Positions 1-7,559 of a stretch of 32,030 nucleotides of DNA are shown one piece after another. The DNA comes from Myxococcales bacterium (GTDB taxonomy: Bacteria > Myxococcota_A > UBA9042 > GCA-2863065). The notes beneath the pieces are model-generated. The model was not told where the DNA came from and ran no database searches. It saw only the letters and a program-made list of their open reading frames with translations. The stretch lies in the NCBI GenBank assembly GCA_018780435.1, contig JADMJS010000588.1:1-32030 (forward strand). The letters run 5' to 3'. The position numbers and the translations under genes were made by a program. The number at the start of each line of letters is the position of its first letter. Position 1 is the stretch's first letter.

Positions 1-472
1 CGTTCTCGTTGATGATGGGGACGACACCGCGCGCCAGCAGGTTCTCGAGCGTCGCTCGAATATTCAGGTAACGCGTGCGGTCGGCGAGGTCGCTGTGTGT
101 CAGCAGGATCTGCCCGACTTGCCGACCGTAACGGCCGAAGGCCTCTCGCCAGAGCGACATCAGGAGGCTTTGACCGACCGCAGCCATCGCCTGCACATCG
201 GCCAGCTCGGTCGGGCGCGCGTCGAGGCCGAGCGCCTCGACCCCGAGCGCGACGGCGCCTGATGAGACGATGACGATCTCGAGGTGCGCGCCATCTTGCT
301 GTCCTGGGGGTGGCAGGAGCGCGCTGCAGTCCGCCGCGAGCCGGAAGAGGGTGTTGCGGTCTACCTCAACGCGGGGGCGCCGCTCGCCGACCTTGGCGGT
401 GTCCGAGACGGTCAAACACCCGGACCCGATCTTCACGATGAGTCGGGAACGACGCGACGGCAGCGTCGTCAT
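1..472 (-). CDS. proB: Glutamate 5-kinase, 5' part only (runs off left edge)
   Basis: This is the N-terminal 157 codons of glutamate 5-kinase, which phosphorylates L-glutamate in the first step of proline synthesis. The amino acid kinase fold is visible: IVKIGSGCLT at residues 12-21 (nucleotide-binding start of the family), VIVSSGAVALG at about 67-77, QAMAAVGQSLLM, and the ProB-typical stretch ILLTHSDLADRTRYLN followed by GVVPIINEN at the window edge. The ATG at 472-470 overlaps the murA TGA as ATGA, so the gene is translationally coupled to murA. The C-terminal half, and any PUA domain, lies outside the window. There is an insertion-like hydrophilic stretch (about residues 22-60) between the first two motifs, somewhat longer than usual. 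Identification is firm; completeness cannot be judged. Confidence 0.93.
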   Translation of the reverse strand, partial: MTTLPSRRSRLIVKIGSGCLTVSDTAKVGERRPRVEVDRNTLFRLAADCSALLPPPGQQDGAHLEIVIVSSGAVALGVEALGLDARPTELADVQAMAAVGQSLLMSLWREAFGRYGRQVGQILLTHSDLADRTRYLNIRATLENLLARGVVPIINEN

Positions 473-1758
473 TCGGCGACCCGCTCGATGTGGGCCCCGA
501 GCGCGCGCAGCTTCTCATCGATGCGCTCGTAGCCGCGATCGATCTGGCGGATGTTGCCGATGGTCGTCTTGCCCTTGGCGCAGAGCGCCGCGATGAGGAG
601 CGCCATACCCGCACGAACATCGGGGCTCTCGACGCGCGAGGCGTAGAGGGGCGACGGGCCCACGACCACGACACGATGCGGATCGCAGAGGATGATCTGG
701 GCGCCCATCCCGATGAGGTGGTCCACGAAGAACATGCGTCCTTCGTACATTTTTTCGAAGACGAGAACCGTACCCTTGGCCTGGGTCGCGGTCACGATGG
801 CGATGGACATGAGGTCGGTCGGAAACGCAGGCCACGGCGCGTCGTCGAGCTTCGGGATAGCGCCACCCACGTCATGCCGGACCACCAGCGGCTGCGGCGC
901 GCGGACATGGAGGTCGTCGTCACCCACCCGTTCGGCGTGCACGCCGAGGCGCTCGAAGGTCATCAAGATGCGACGAAGATGTTCGCAGCCGGCGCCTTCG
1001 ATCCGGATATCGGAGCCGGTACAGGCGGCGAGGCCGATGAACGAGCCCACCTCGAGGTAGTCAGGGCCAATCTTGAACTCGCAACCGCCGAGCCGCTCGC
1101 GTCCTTCAATGACGAGCGTGTTCGACCCGATGCCCTCGAAGCCGACACCCATCGATTGGAGCATGCGGCAGAGGTTCTGCACGTGCGGCTCGCTCGCGGC
1201 GTTCCGAATCGTGGTGACGCCGTCGGCGAGCGCAGCCGCCATGACGATGTTCTCGGTGGCCGTGACCGATGCTTCGTCGAGGAAGATGTCGGCCCCCCGA
1301 AGCCGGCCACGGCGCTTTACGTCGTAGGCTCGACCGACCTGGACTTCGGCGCCGAGTGCCTCGAATCCAAGGAAGTGGGTGTCGAGTCGACGTCGCCCGA
1401 TGACGTCGCCCCCGGGCGGCGGGAGTACGACTTCGCCCGCGCGGGCCAAGATGGGTCCCATGAGCAGGATCGAGGCGCGGAGCTGAGCGCAGAGCTCGTG
1501 GTCCGGTTGCACCGTCGTGATCTGGCGGCAGTGAATCCGAATTCGGTTGCGGCTACCGAGCTCTTCGACGTCAGCACCGAGACGCCGCAGCACCTCGAGC
1601 AGGACGTCCACGTCGCGGATACGCGGCACGTTGTCGAGGATCACTGGCTCGTCGGTCAGGAGCGCTGCCGCGATACACGGGAGGGCCTCGTTCTTGTTGC
1701 CGCCCGGGCGAATGGTCCCCGAGAGCGCGTGGCCCCCTTCGATTACGAATCGACTCAC
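469..1758 (-). CDS. murA: UDP-N-acetylglucosamine 1-carboxyvinyltransferase, Cys-to-Asp active-site form
   Basis: MurA transfers enolpyruvate from PEP to UDP-GlcNAc, the first committed step of peptidoglycan synthesis, in the cytoplasm. The 429-aa length is normal. Family landmarks are present: GGNKNEALP (Lys22/Asn23), RASILLMGPILAR, the loop GGDVIGRRRLDTH (about 116-128), DAPWPAFPTDLMS holding the catalytic Asp, and the C-terminal DRGYERIDEKLRALGA. The loop residue that is Cys in E. coli MurA (Cys115) is Asp118 here (codon at 1405-1407). Known Asp variants, for example in Mycobacterium and Chlamydia, remain active and are insensitive to fosfomycin, so intrinsic resistance is the inference. 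The start is GTG, overlapping the upstream gene's TGA as GTGA; the stop overlaps proB. Its place downstream of recF in one operon is unusual. Confidence 0.96.
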   Translation of the reverse strand: MSRFVIEGGHALSGTIRPGGNKNEALPCIAAALLTDEPVILDNVPRIRDVDVLLEVLRRLGADVEELGSRNRIRIHCRQITTVQPDHELCAQLRASILLMGPILARAGEVVLPPPGGDVIGRRRLDTHFLGFEALGAEVQVGRAYDVKRRGRLRGADIFLDEASVTATENIVMAAALADGVTTIRNAASEPHVQNLCRMLQSMGVGFEGIGSNTLVIEGRERLGGCEFKIGPDYLEVGSFIGLAACTGSDIRIEGAGCEHLRRILMTFERLGVHAERVGDDDLHVRAPQPLVVRHDVGGAIPKLDDAPWPAFPTDLMSIAIVTATQAKGTVLVFEKMYEGRMFFVDHLIGMGAQIILCDPHRVVVVGPSPLYASRVESPDVRAGMALLIAALCAKGKTTIGNIRQIDRGYERIDEKLRALGAHIERVAE

Positions 1759-2339
1759 CGCTTGGACTCCTTCGGGGGACGAGTGGGTATCCGGCCTTCG
1801 GCCTTCAGGAACTGAAACACGGCACCGAGGAAGAGCTCGGTGTTCTTGAGCCGCAGGTGCGGCCGGTAGATGCAGAGCGTACGGCCGCGGATCGTGAGGT
1901 TGAACTCCTCCGACCGGTAGGCGCGCAAGTTCGTCAGGCCGAGCTCATCGAAGTCGACTTCGGTCCACGGCACTTGAAAGGCCTCGTCGCGGTCCCACCA
2001 CGCCAGAAACGTCGGCGTGCAGATGACGCCACTTCGAGACCGAACTCGGAGCCAGTAAACGAGGTTCACCAGCGCACCTATCGTGACCAGCCCGAACACG
2101 CCACCAACCACGCCGACGGGAACGTCGATGCCTGAGGTCGATGCTTCGTAGGACCAGAAGGACCAGATCCCAACCAACATCACGAAGTAGAGAAGAAGCG
2201 CGCGTGGGTTCAGTGAATAGGGGTACGTCGACGCCGGATGCTCGGCCCAGAGCGCGGCGAAGCGTTCCACGGTGATCGGCGTCGCTATCGCCTCCGTGGT
2301 CGCCTTCTCCGCTCCGGACCCAGACCGCTGCACCTTCAC
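1755..2339 (-). CDS. Hypothetical two-TM membrane protein between recF and murA
   Basis: I do not recognise this gene. The GTG at 2339-2337 overlaps the recF TGA as GTGA, which favours a 194-aa product over an upstream ATG at 2372 that would overlap recF by 37 bases. After a polar N-terminus (about 45 residues) come two hydrophobic segments, at about 47-64 (ending in aromatic WSFWSY) and 73-97. Then follows a soluble tail of about 95 residues with alternating beta-like strands (GVICTPTFLAWWDRDEAF, VPWTEVDFDEL, FNLTIRGRTLCIY) and a final helix. This layout, a TM hairpin followed by a beta-rich domain with a W-centred strand, resembles bacterial PH-like membrane proteins, but that is only inference. 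Its 4-base coupling at both ends means it is made together with RecF and MurA. Confidence 0.8.
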   Translation of the reverse strand: MKVQRSGSGAEKATTEAIATPITVERFAALWAEHPASTYPYSLNPRALLLYFVMLVGIWSFWSYEASTSGIDVPVGVVGGVFGLVTIGALVNLVYWLRVRSRSGVICTPTFLAWWDRDEAFQVPWTEVDFDELGLTNLRAYRSEEFNLTIRGRTLCIYRPHLRLKNTELFLGAVFQFLKAEGRIPTRPPKESKR

Positions 2340-3409
2340 GCCACCACCTCGCCGGCGCGGATGGTAAGGCACGAAAACGGCGCGTCAATCAGCACGTGGC
2401 GACGGTCCGTGGTCGTCAGAAAGACCTGACCGTCGAAAGCCGGACCACCGAGGTAACGCATGAGCTCGGCGTTCCGGCTCGCGTCGAGCTCGCTCGACAC
2501 GTCGTCGAGGAGGAGCAACGGGCTATAGCCGAACGCGTCCTGAAGGAGGCGGATCTCCGCGATCTTGAGTGCGAGGACGAGCGCGCGATGTTGCCCCTGC
2601 GAGGCGACGACGCGGGCGAGATGGCCGTCGATGAAGACGCCGATATCGTCGACGTGAGGGCCGGTCGTCGTTGTGCTGCGGCGGCGATCATCGACGCGAC
2701 GACGGCGTAGCCAATCGATGAGGTCCTCGCCAGCGGGCGTGCTCCCCTCATAACGAAGCTCGGCGTGATGGCTGCCGCGCGTCACCTCCGAGATCGCGGA
2801 TTCGAAGAAGGGCTTGAGGTCCGACAGATACCGTGTCCGCCAGCCGACGACGCGTGTGGCGGCCGGCGCGAGCTGTTCATCGAAGGCGTCGAGCAACCGG
2901 TCGGGGCCGCCGTCTCGAAGCAGCGCGTTTCGCTGCTTAAGCGCGATCTCGAAGCGCTTCATGTCGTCGAGACTACTCGGGAAACGGTTGAACACGGCAC
3001 GGTCGAGGAAGGTACGCCGGTGCGCGGGGCCACCTTTGGTTATCGCCAAGTCTTCGGGCGCGAAGAGCACCACCGTGAGCTGTCCGAGGGCCTCCGTGAG
3101 CGACCGAGCCGCCTTCCCGTCGAGGCTCACCCGGCGACGGCGCGCACCCAGCTCTACGTCGAGACTCCGATGAACGCCGTCGTGCACGATGAGGCCGTGG
3201 ATGCGTGCGTCGGCCTCGCCGTGGCGGACGAGATCGGCGGTTCGGTGCGCGCGGAAGGACTTGAGGCACGCCATCACGTAGATGGCTTCGAGGATGGCGG
3301 TCTTGCCCTGGCCATTATCGCCTTCGAGCACGGTGAAGCGCGCCGCGGGCGTCAGCTCGAGGTGTCTCAGGTTGCGAAAATCGTGAGCGACGAGGCGTTC
3401 GAGGAGCAC
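2336..3409 (-). CDS. recF: DNA replication and repair protein RecF
   Basis: RecF is an SMC-like ATPase that helps load RecA at ssDNA gaps as part of RecFOR. The 357-aa length is typical. Visible features are the N-terminal LERLVAHDFRNL strand, Walker A GDNGQGKT (30-37) followed by AILEAIYVMACLKSFR, the FAPEDLAITKGGPAHRRTFLD segment typical of RecF, the ABC signature VASQGQHRALVLALKIAE and the Walker B/D-loop LLLLDDVSSELD. The start is GTG at 3409, 36 bases after the dnaN stop, so dnaN and recF are likely co-transcribed. The usual downstream partner gyrB is absent; a hypothetical membrane protein and murA follow instead. Confidence 0.96.
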   Translation of the reverse strand: MLLERLVAHDFRNLRHLELTPAARFTVLEGDNGQGKTAILEAIYVMACLKSFRAHRTADLVRHGEADARIHGLIVHDGVHRSLDVELGARRRRVSLDGKAARSLTEALGQLTVVLFAPEDLAITKGGPAHRRTFLDRAVFNRFPSSLDDMKRFEIALKQRNALLRDGGPDRLLDAFDEQLAPAATRVVGWRTRYLSDLKPFFESAISEVTRGSHHAELRYEGSTPAGEDLIDWLRRRRVDDRRRSTTTTGPHVDDIGVFIDGHLARVVASQGQHRALVLALKIAEIRLLQDAFGYSPLLLLDDVSSELDASRNAELMRYLGGPAFDGQVFLTTTDRRHVLIDAPFSCLTIRAGEVVA

Positions 3410-3445
3410 GGGCTACCGGCCTCGTGAAGGAGGGTGCGACGGCGA

Positions 3446-4567
3446 TCAGACCCGCATCGGCATGACGACGAAGAGGCTGCCCGCGTCATCGGGAGACGTG
3501 ACGAGCCCTGGAGAGAACTGGTCGGAGAGCGACAGGTGCACGTTCTCGCCGCTGATGATGCCGAGGACGTCGAGTAGGTACTTGAAGTTGAACCCGACGC
3601 TGATCTCCGCAGACTCGTTCTCGACGACGAGCTCGTCGCGCCCTTCGCCCATCTCGGGGTTAGAGGACGACAGCACGAGGCGGCCGGGCGACAGCTCGAA
3701 TCGGATGATGTTCGTCTTGGCCGAGGTCAACGTCGCGATGCGGCGGATCGCGGCCACGAAGAGCGCCTTCGGAATGGGCACGCGCACCGAGCTTCGTTGC
3801 GGGATGACCTTGGTGTAGTCGGGGAAGGTCTCGTCGAGCTGGCGGACCTGGAGGGTCACTTCATCGTTCATGAAGTGCACGTTCCCGCGGTGGAACGCGA
3901 CCTGCGTGTCCGGCTCACTGCCTTCGAGGCTCCGCTTGAGCTCGTTCAGCGCCTTCGTGTGGATGACCGCTTCTGCGGCAGGCCCGAACTCCCCGGCGTC
4001 GCCCCCGAGAGCTTCGGCCTTGGAGAGACGATGACCGTCCGTCGACACCATCGTCAGGCGCACTTCGTTCTCTTCGCGCACGACGCGGAGGAACACCCCG
4101 TTGAGGCTCGGGCGGGTCTCATCGTGGCTGACGCTGAAGAGCGTTCGGTCGACGAGGTCCGAGAGGATACGCTTCGAGATTCGGAAGAACTTGAGGCCTT
4201 CGGGCTGCGTGCGCTCCGGGAAGTCCCCTGGAGGGAGCCCTGCGAGCTTGAAGCGCGACGAGCCGCAACGAACCTCGACCCAGTGGTTGTCGAGGGCGGT
4301 GAGGTGCACCGGCTTGTCCGGCAGCGTCTTCACGACCTCGAAGAGGTGCTTGGCGCCAACGGTCATGCGTCCGGGGACGGCGACCTCGGCGTTGTAGTTG
4401 CCGGTGAGCACGACGTCGTAGTCGGTCGCGACCACCCGAACCCCCGTGCTCGACGTCGATTCGATCAGCACGTGGGAGAGGATGTTCTGTGCAGTCTTGC
4501 GGTCGACGACGCCCTGCGCCTTGTACAGCGCCTGCGTGAGGTCGAGCTTGCTGACGGTGAACTCCAC
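3446..4567 (-). CDS. dnaN: DNA polymerase III sliding clamp (beta subunit)
   Basis: This is the beta clamp, which encircles DNA and tethers Pol III and other clamp-binding proteins. At 373 aa it has the full three-domain length. Evidence includes the N-terminal MEFTVSKLDLTQALYKAQGV, ILSHVLIES, GLPPGDFPE, RTLFSVSHDETRPSLNGVFL, VSTDGHRLSKAEA, the QLDETFPDYTKVIP segment and the C-terminal VVMPMRV, which matches the family's VMPMRL ending. The start is GTG at 4567 with an AGGAG ribosome-binding site about 9 bases upstream, which supports this start. It lies downstream of the origin-like gap that separates it from dnaA on the same strand. Confidence 0.97.
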   Translation of the reverse strand: MEFTVSKLDLTQALYKAQGVVDRKTAQNILSHVLIESTSSTGVRVVATDYDVVLTGNYNAEVAVPGRMTVGAKHLFEVVKTLPDKPVHLTALDNHWVEVRCGSSRFKLAGLPPGDFPERTQPEGLKFFRISKRILSDLVDRTLFSVSHDETRPSLNGVFLRVVREENEVRLTMVSTDGHRLSKAEALGGDAGEFGPAAEAVIHTKALNELKRSLEGSEPDTQVAFHRGNVHFMNDEVTLQVRQLDETFPDYTKVIPQRSSVRVPIPKALFVAAIRRIATLTSAKTNIIRFELSPGRLVLSSSNPEMGEGRDELVVENESAEISVGFNFKYLLDVLGIISGENVHLSLSDQFSPGLVTSPDDAGSLFVVMPMRV

Positions 4568-5084
4568 GGCCGGGCTCCTGCTTTGCCTGGTTATGCACTC
4601 AAGGCGGGGGGTTCAGCCACCGCTCTCCCGACCTTCTGGGACCTCTCTTCTGAGATGGTTCCGGACGCTTCGGGCCAGCGCCGCTTCTAACGCAAAACTC
4701 TCTCTCCTGGAATCAAAGAACAAAAAGAGGGAGAGATCGTCGTCGGAGTAGGGCCTGTGGAGAACGTGGAGAGGCCAGAAAGCAGTGTGATTTCAAGCTT
4801 CTAGGCCAGTGGCTACGGTGCCTCATCCTGAGGGCCAGGCTGTGGAGAAGCTGGGTAGAAGCAGTCCAAGAAGCCGTCCACAGCTTATCCACAGGCTTGT
4901 TCACAAGAGTTCTCACAGGGTTATCCACGTTTTGTCCACAGCGGATTCGTCGCAGACTTCGACGACGACGGTAGATGACCGACCAGGGGATCGCCTGCTG
5001 GCGACATGCTGCTGAGGAGTGACGTCGACGATGACGTGCGCGTGCGCGGGCACCGTCGTTTGGGGCCGTTGGTCCGGCCGCGGA
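4568..5084. other. oriC: Putative origin of replication (oriC) between dnaA and dnaN
   Basis: This gene-free gap of about 517 bases carries a cluster of DnaA boxes. A perfect TTATCCACA lies at 4885-4893. One-mismatch boxes are TTATCCACG at 4921-4929, TTGTCCACA at 4932-4940, and TGTGGAGAA (reverse strand) at 4756-4764 and 4841-4849. TTGTTCACA at 4897-4905 has two mismatches. The right-hand boxes start 12, 24 and 11 bases apart, roughly one or two helical turns. A stretch at about 4689-4737 is clearly richer in A and T than its surroundings (GAATCAAAGAACAAAAAGAG) and is a candidate unwinding element, next to the dnaN promoter side. Between about 4945 and 5084 I see nothing recognisable. Placement by dnaA and dnaN supports origin function; unwinding and strand asymmetry were not tested. 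Confidence 0.82.
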
Positions 5085-6389
5085 TCAGACTCCGAGGGTA
5101 CGTTGAAGCTCGGTCACGGCGCGCTCCACCGAGGGGTCGCGCTGGTCCATGAGCTCTTGGATCTTGCGCACGGCTGAGATCACCGTGCTGTGGTCGCGGT
5201 TGCCGAAGCGATGGCCGATCTCCGGGAAGCTCGACGGCGTGTGGTTTCGGGCAAGGAACATCGCGATCATGCGGGGCAGCGCGATGGCGCGGTGCCGGCG
5301 TTGTCCCTTCAGGTCAGTGGTGGTCACGTTGAAGTGAGCGGCCACGACCTTCTGGATTTGCCCGACGGTGATGGTCGGACCCGTAGTCGCGATCAGGTCC
5401 TTCAGGACCGATTGCGCTAGCGCAATGTCGATGGGCTGGCGGTGAATGCGCGCATGAGCGTGCAAGCGGACCAAAGAGCCTTCGAGCTCTCGTACGTTCG
5501 ACTTGATGTTCTGGGCGAGGAACATCGCGACGTCGTCGTCGAGCGGGATCTTCTCGACGGACGCCTTGGTGCGCAGGATAGCGACGCGAGTCTCCAGCTC
5601 AGGCGGCTGAACGTCGGCGATGAGGCCCCACTGAAAGCGGCTGCGGAGTCGCTCCTCGAGGTAGGCGATCTCGGACGGCGGTCGGTCGCTCGTGAGAATG
5701 ATTTGGCGCTTGTCCGCGTGCAGGCTGTTGAAGGTATGGAAGAACTCGTCTTGCGTGCGATCTTTGCCGGCGAGGAACTGAATGTCGTCGACGAGGAGCA
5801 CGTCGCAGCCACGGCGGTACTTGGCACGGAACTCGTTCATCCGGTCAGCGCGGAGTGAGCTGATGAGGTCGTTCGTGAACTCCTCGCACGTGTAGTACTG
5901 CACCATGGCCGCGGGGTTGGCCTTGCGAACCTGATTGGCGACCGCGTGAAGGAGGTGCGTCTTGCCGAGGCCGACGCCGCCGTAGATGAAGAGCGGGTTG
6001 TAGTCACGCCCGGGTGTGTCGGCGACGGCAGCAGCGGCAGCGTGCGCGAAGTGGTTCGAGGAGCCGACGACGAAGGTGTCGAAGGTATAGCGCGGCTCGA
6101 ATGAATAGGTCTGTGCGGGAGGGCGAGCCGGCGCCGGACGGGAGTCGATCCGCTCCCCGTCGAAGGTGAACTGGATGTCGAGCGGCGCACCTTGCTGGGC
6201 GAGTTCGGCGCGCAGCAGTTCGAGGTAGTTGTCGCGAACCCAGTCGCGGAAGAAGCGGTCCGGGACCTTGAGGACGATGGCCTGCGGCGTCACCGCCTCG
6301 CAGACGATCGGCTTGAACCAGCTGTTGTACTGGTGTGCGTCGAGCTGCTCGCGGATCGAGTAAAGCGCCTTGTCCCAAACTTCCAGCAT
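5085..6389 (-). CDS. dnaA: Chromosomal replication initiator protein DnaA
   Basis: DnaA is an AAA+ ATPase that binds TTATCCACA boxes and melts the origin. From the ATG at 6389 it is 434 aa. Domain I begins LEVWDKALYSIREQL and contains YNSWFKPI. A Pro/Arg-rich linker (about 84-95) is domain II. Domain III has Walker A GGVGLGKT (137-144), Walker B VLLVDDIQF (197-205) and the arginine-finger region LEERLRSRF. Domain IV ends with the DNA-binding signature GHRFGNRDHSTVISAVRKI (about 392-410). An in-frame extension to 6566 exists but is not DnaA-like, so I reject it. A purine-rich GGAAG sits only about 4 bases before the chosen ATG, so the exact start is slightly uncertain. The gene reads toward oriC. 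Confidence 0.97.
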   Translation of the reverse strand: MLEVWDKALYSIREQLDAHQYNSWFKPIVCEAVTPQAIVLKVPDRFFRDWVRDNYLELLRAELAQQGAPLDIQFTFDGERIDSRPAPARPPAQTYSFEPRYTFDTFVVGSSNHFAHAAAAAVADTPGRDYNPLFIYGGVGLGKTHLLHAVANQVRKANPAAMVQYYTCEEFTNDLISSLRADRMNEFRAKYRRGCDVLLVDDIQFLAGKDRTQDEFFHTFNSLHADKRQIILTSDRPPSEIAYLEERLRSRFQWGLIADVQPPELETRVAILRTKASVEKIPLDDDVAMFLAQNIKSNVRELEGSLVRLHAHARIHRQPIDIALAQSVLKDLIATTGPTITVGQIQKVVAAHFNVTTTDLKGQRRHRAIALPRMIAMFLARNHTPSSFPEIGHRFGNRDHSTVISAVRKIQELMDQRDPSVERAVTELQRTLGV

Positions 6390-6847
6390 GCTCTTCCGAT
6401 ATACCTTGCCGTAAACGCGAACCCTTCCCCTGGGCGTGCGCAACGGGCCGACGAGTGGTACTGCTGTGTAGCCCTCATGACGTGCCACGGCCGTCATACG
6501 GTCGTGCCCCACTGCGAGGCGCCGAGCCGACGGGTGGTCGCTGCTGGCGTCCCGGTTGGTTAGCACCGGCCTCGAAGGCGGCGCAAGCGGGTTTTTGCCT
6601 TTTCTCCTATCCCTTGGCGATCATTGGCGAGCTTCGAACACTTACGCGACAGGAGCCGCCCTGTGGATGAATCGCTCCAAGTGACGCCCGCGATCGTCCC
6701 TTGAACCTTGACCCTGAACTGCCTGCGTGCTAGACCCCCCGCCCCGCCGCCGGCTCGTGTCGCCAGCGGCCTTGTCGATTGCCCGCGGTCTTGCCTGAGC
6801 AAGCCGCCACGTGGTCCTAGCGGCCACGCGAGCTCCGGAGTCCTAAC
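6390..6847. other. Divergent dnaA / rpmH intergenic region
   Basis: This gap of about 458 bases sits between the divergent starts of dnaA and rpmH. It should hold both promoters. A reverse-strand DnaA-box-like TGTGGATGA (one mismatch to the consensus) lies at 6662-6670 and could allow DnaA autoregulation. A sigma-70-like promoter for rpmH is listed separately. No second oriC-grade box cluster and no convincing ORF were seen. Confidence 0.6.
6708..6736 (+). promoter_or_regulatory. Candidate sigma-70-type promoter of rpmH-rnpA
   Basis: TTGACC at 6708-6713 (5 of 6 to the -35 consensus) is followed after 17 bases by TAGACC at 6731-6736, a weak -10. It lies about 110 bases before the rpmH ATG. 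The -35 and spacing are good; the -10 match is poor, so this is a candidate only. Confidence 0.4.
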
Positions 6848-6997
6848 ATGAAGCGCACGTTCCAGCCCTCCAACATCCGTCGCCGCCGTGTCCACGGGTT
6901 TCGCGCCCGTATGGCGACCAAGGGTGGTCGCCTCGTCCTGAACGCTCGCCGCCGCAAGGGTCGGAAGCGCGTCGCTGTGTCGACCGCGACGAAGTGA
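6848..6997 (+). CDS. rpmH: 50S ribosomal protein L34
   Basis: L34 is a very small basic protein of the large ribosomal subunit. The 49-codon frame starts MKRTFQPSNIRRRRVHGFRA and continues with RMATKGGRLVLNARRRKGRK, which is the whole L34 family signature. Length is normal (about 44-50 aa). It heads the conserved rpmH-rnpA-yidD-yidC-jag cluster and is divergent from dnaA, the standard arrangement. There is no strong Shine-Dalgarno sequence immediately upstream, although a purine-rich GCTCCGGAG lies a few bases before the ATG. Confidence 0.97.
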   Translation: MKRTFQPSNIRRRRVHGFRARMATKGGRLVLNARRRKGRKRVAVSTATK

Positions 6998-7052
6998 CCA
7001 GGCGCCCAGTGACGGAGAAGGCATCGGGTGACGTTGCGTCCCCCGTTGCTCC

Positions 7053-7559
7053 GTGTTCTGCGTGAACCAAGGGTTCCCTAAGAGCGCGCGGCTCCGCCGC
7101 CGATCCGAATATCTCGCGCTTCAAACGCGCGGTCGAAAGCTGCACACGCGGTCCTTCCTCGTGTTCATCGGCCCGCGCGCGAACCCATCGGTCGGGGCGG
7201 GGGCGCCCGCTGCGTCACGCGGCGGCACGCCGCCACTCGTGGCCGATGAGCTCCGCCTGGGTCCGTCTGAGGCCGAGCCCCGTAGTCGCATCGGCATCAC
7301 CGCCAGTAAGAAGGTGGGTGGTGCCGTCGTGCGCAACCGGTGGAAGCGGTGCACGCGCGAGGCGTTCAGGCGCCTCCGCGCCGATTTCGGTCACGTGGAC
7401 TTCGAGATGGTCGTTGTGGCCAAGAAGGACGTCCCCATCCCATCCGCTCGCGCCATCTATGACGAGCTGCGCCCTCTCTTCGAACGAAACGGAGGCGGTC
7501 GCCGCGACGGGGCAAGCTCTCGCAACGGCCGTGTCGCCGTGAGCGCCGATGCGAGCTGA
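7053..7559 (+). CDS. rnpA: Ribonuclease P protein component, with internal insertion
   Basis: RnpA binds the RNase P RNA and helps mature tRNA 5' ends. Core motifs are the N-terminal FPKSARLRRRSEYLALQTRGRK-like region, RIGITASKKVGGAVVRNR (about 79-96), and the RNR signature RNRWKRCTREAFRRLR (94-109), followed by VVVAKKD. At 168 aa it is longer than the usual 110-130. A low-complexity Gly/Ala/Pro-rich segment of about 35 residues (about 41-77) lies between the FLVFIG strand and RIGITASKK, and there is a Gly/Arg-rich tail. The start may be the GTG at 7053 or the GTG at 7062; neither has a clear ribosome-binding site. The 3' end overlaps yidD by 11 bases. Confidence 0.92.
   Translation: MFCVNQGFPKSARLRRRSEYLALQTRGRKLHTRSFLVFIGPRANPSVGAGAPAASRGGTPPLVADELRLGPSEAEPRSRIGITASKKVGGAVVRNRWKRCTREAFRRLRADFGHVDFEMVVVAKKDVPIPSARAIYDELRPLFERNGGGRRDGASSRNGRVAVSADAS

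Noticed and set aside
490..1815. 441-aa plus-strand open frame opposite murA
   Set aside because: It lies antisense to a full, motif-complete MurA; the composition (Asp/Glu/Arg/His-rich) is the usual high-GC shadow and it has no recognisable motif.
6390..6566. 59-residue N-terminal extension of dnaA
   Set aside because: DnaA domain I begins at the ATG at 6389; the extension has no DnaA similarity and would run into the control region.
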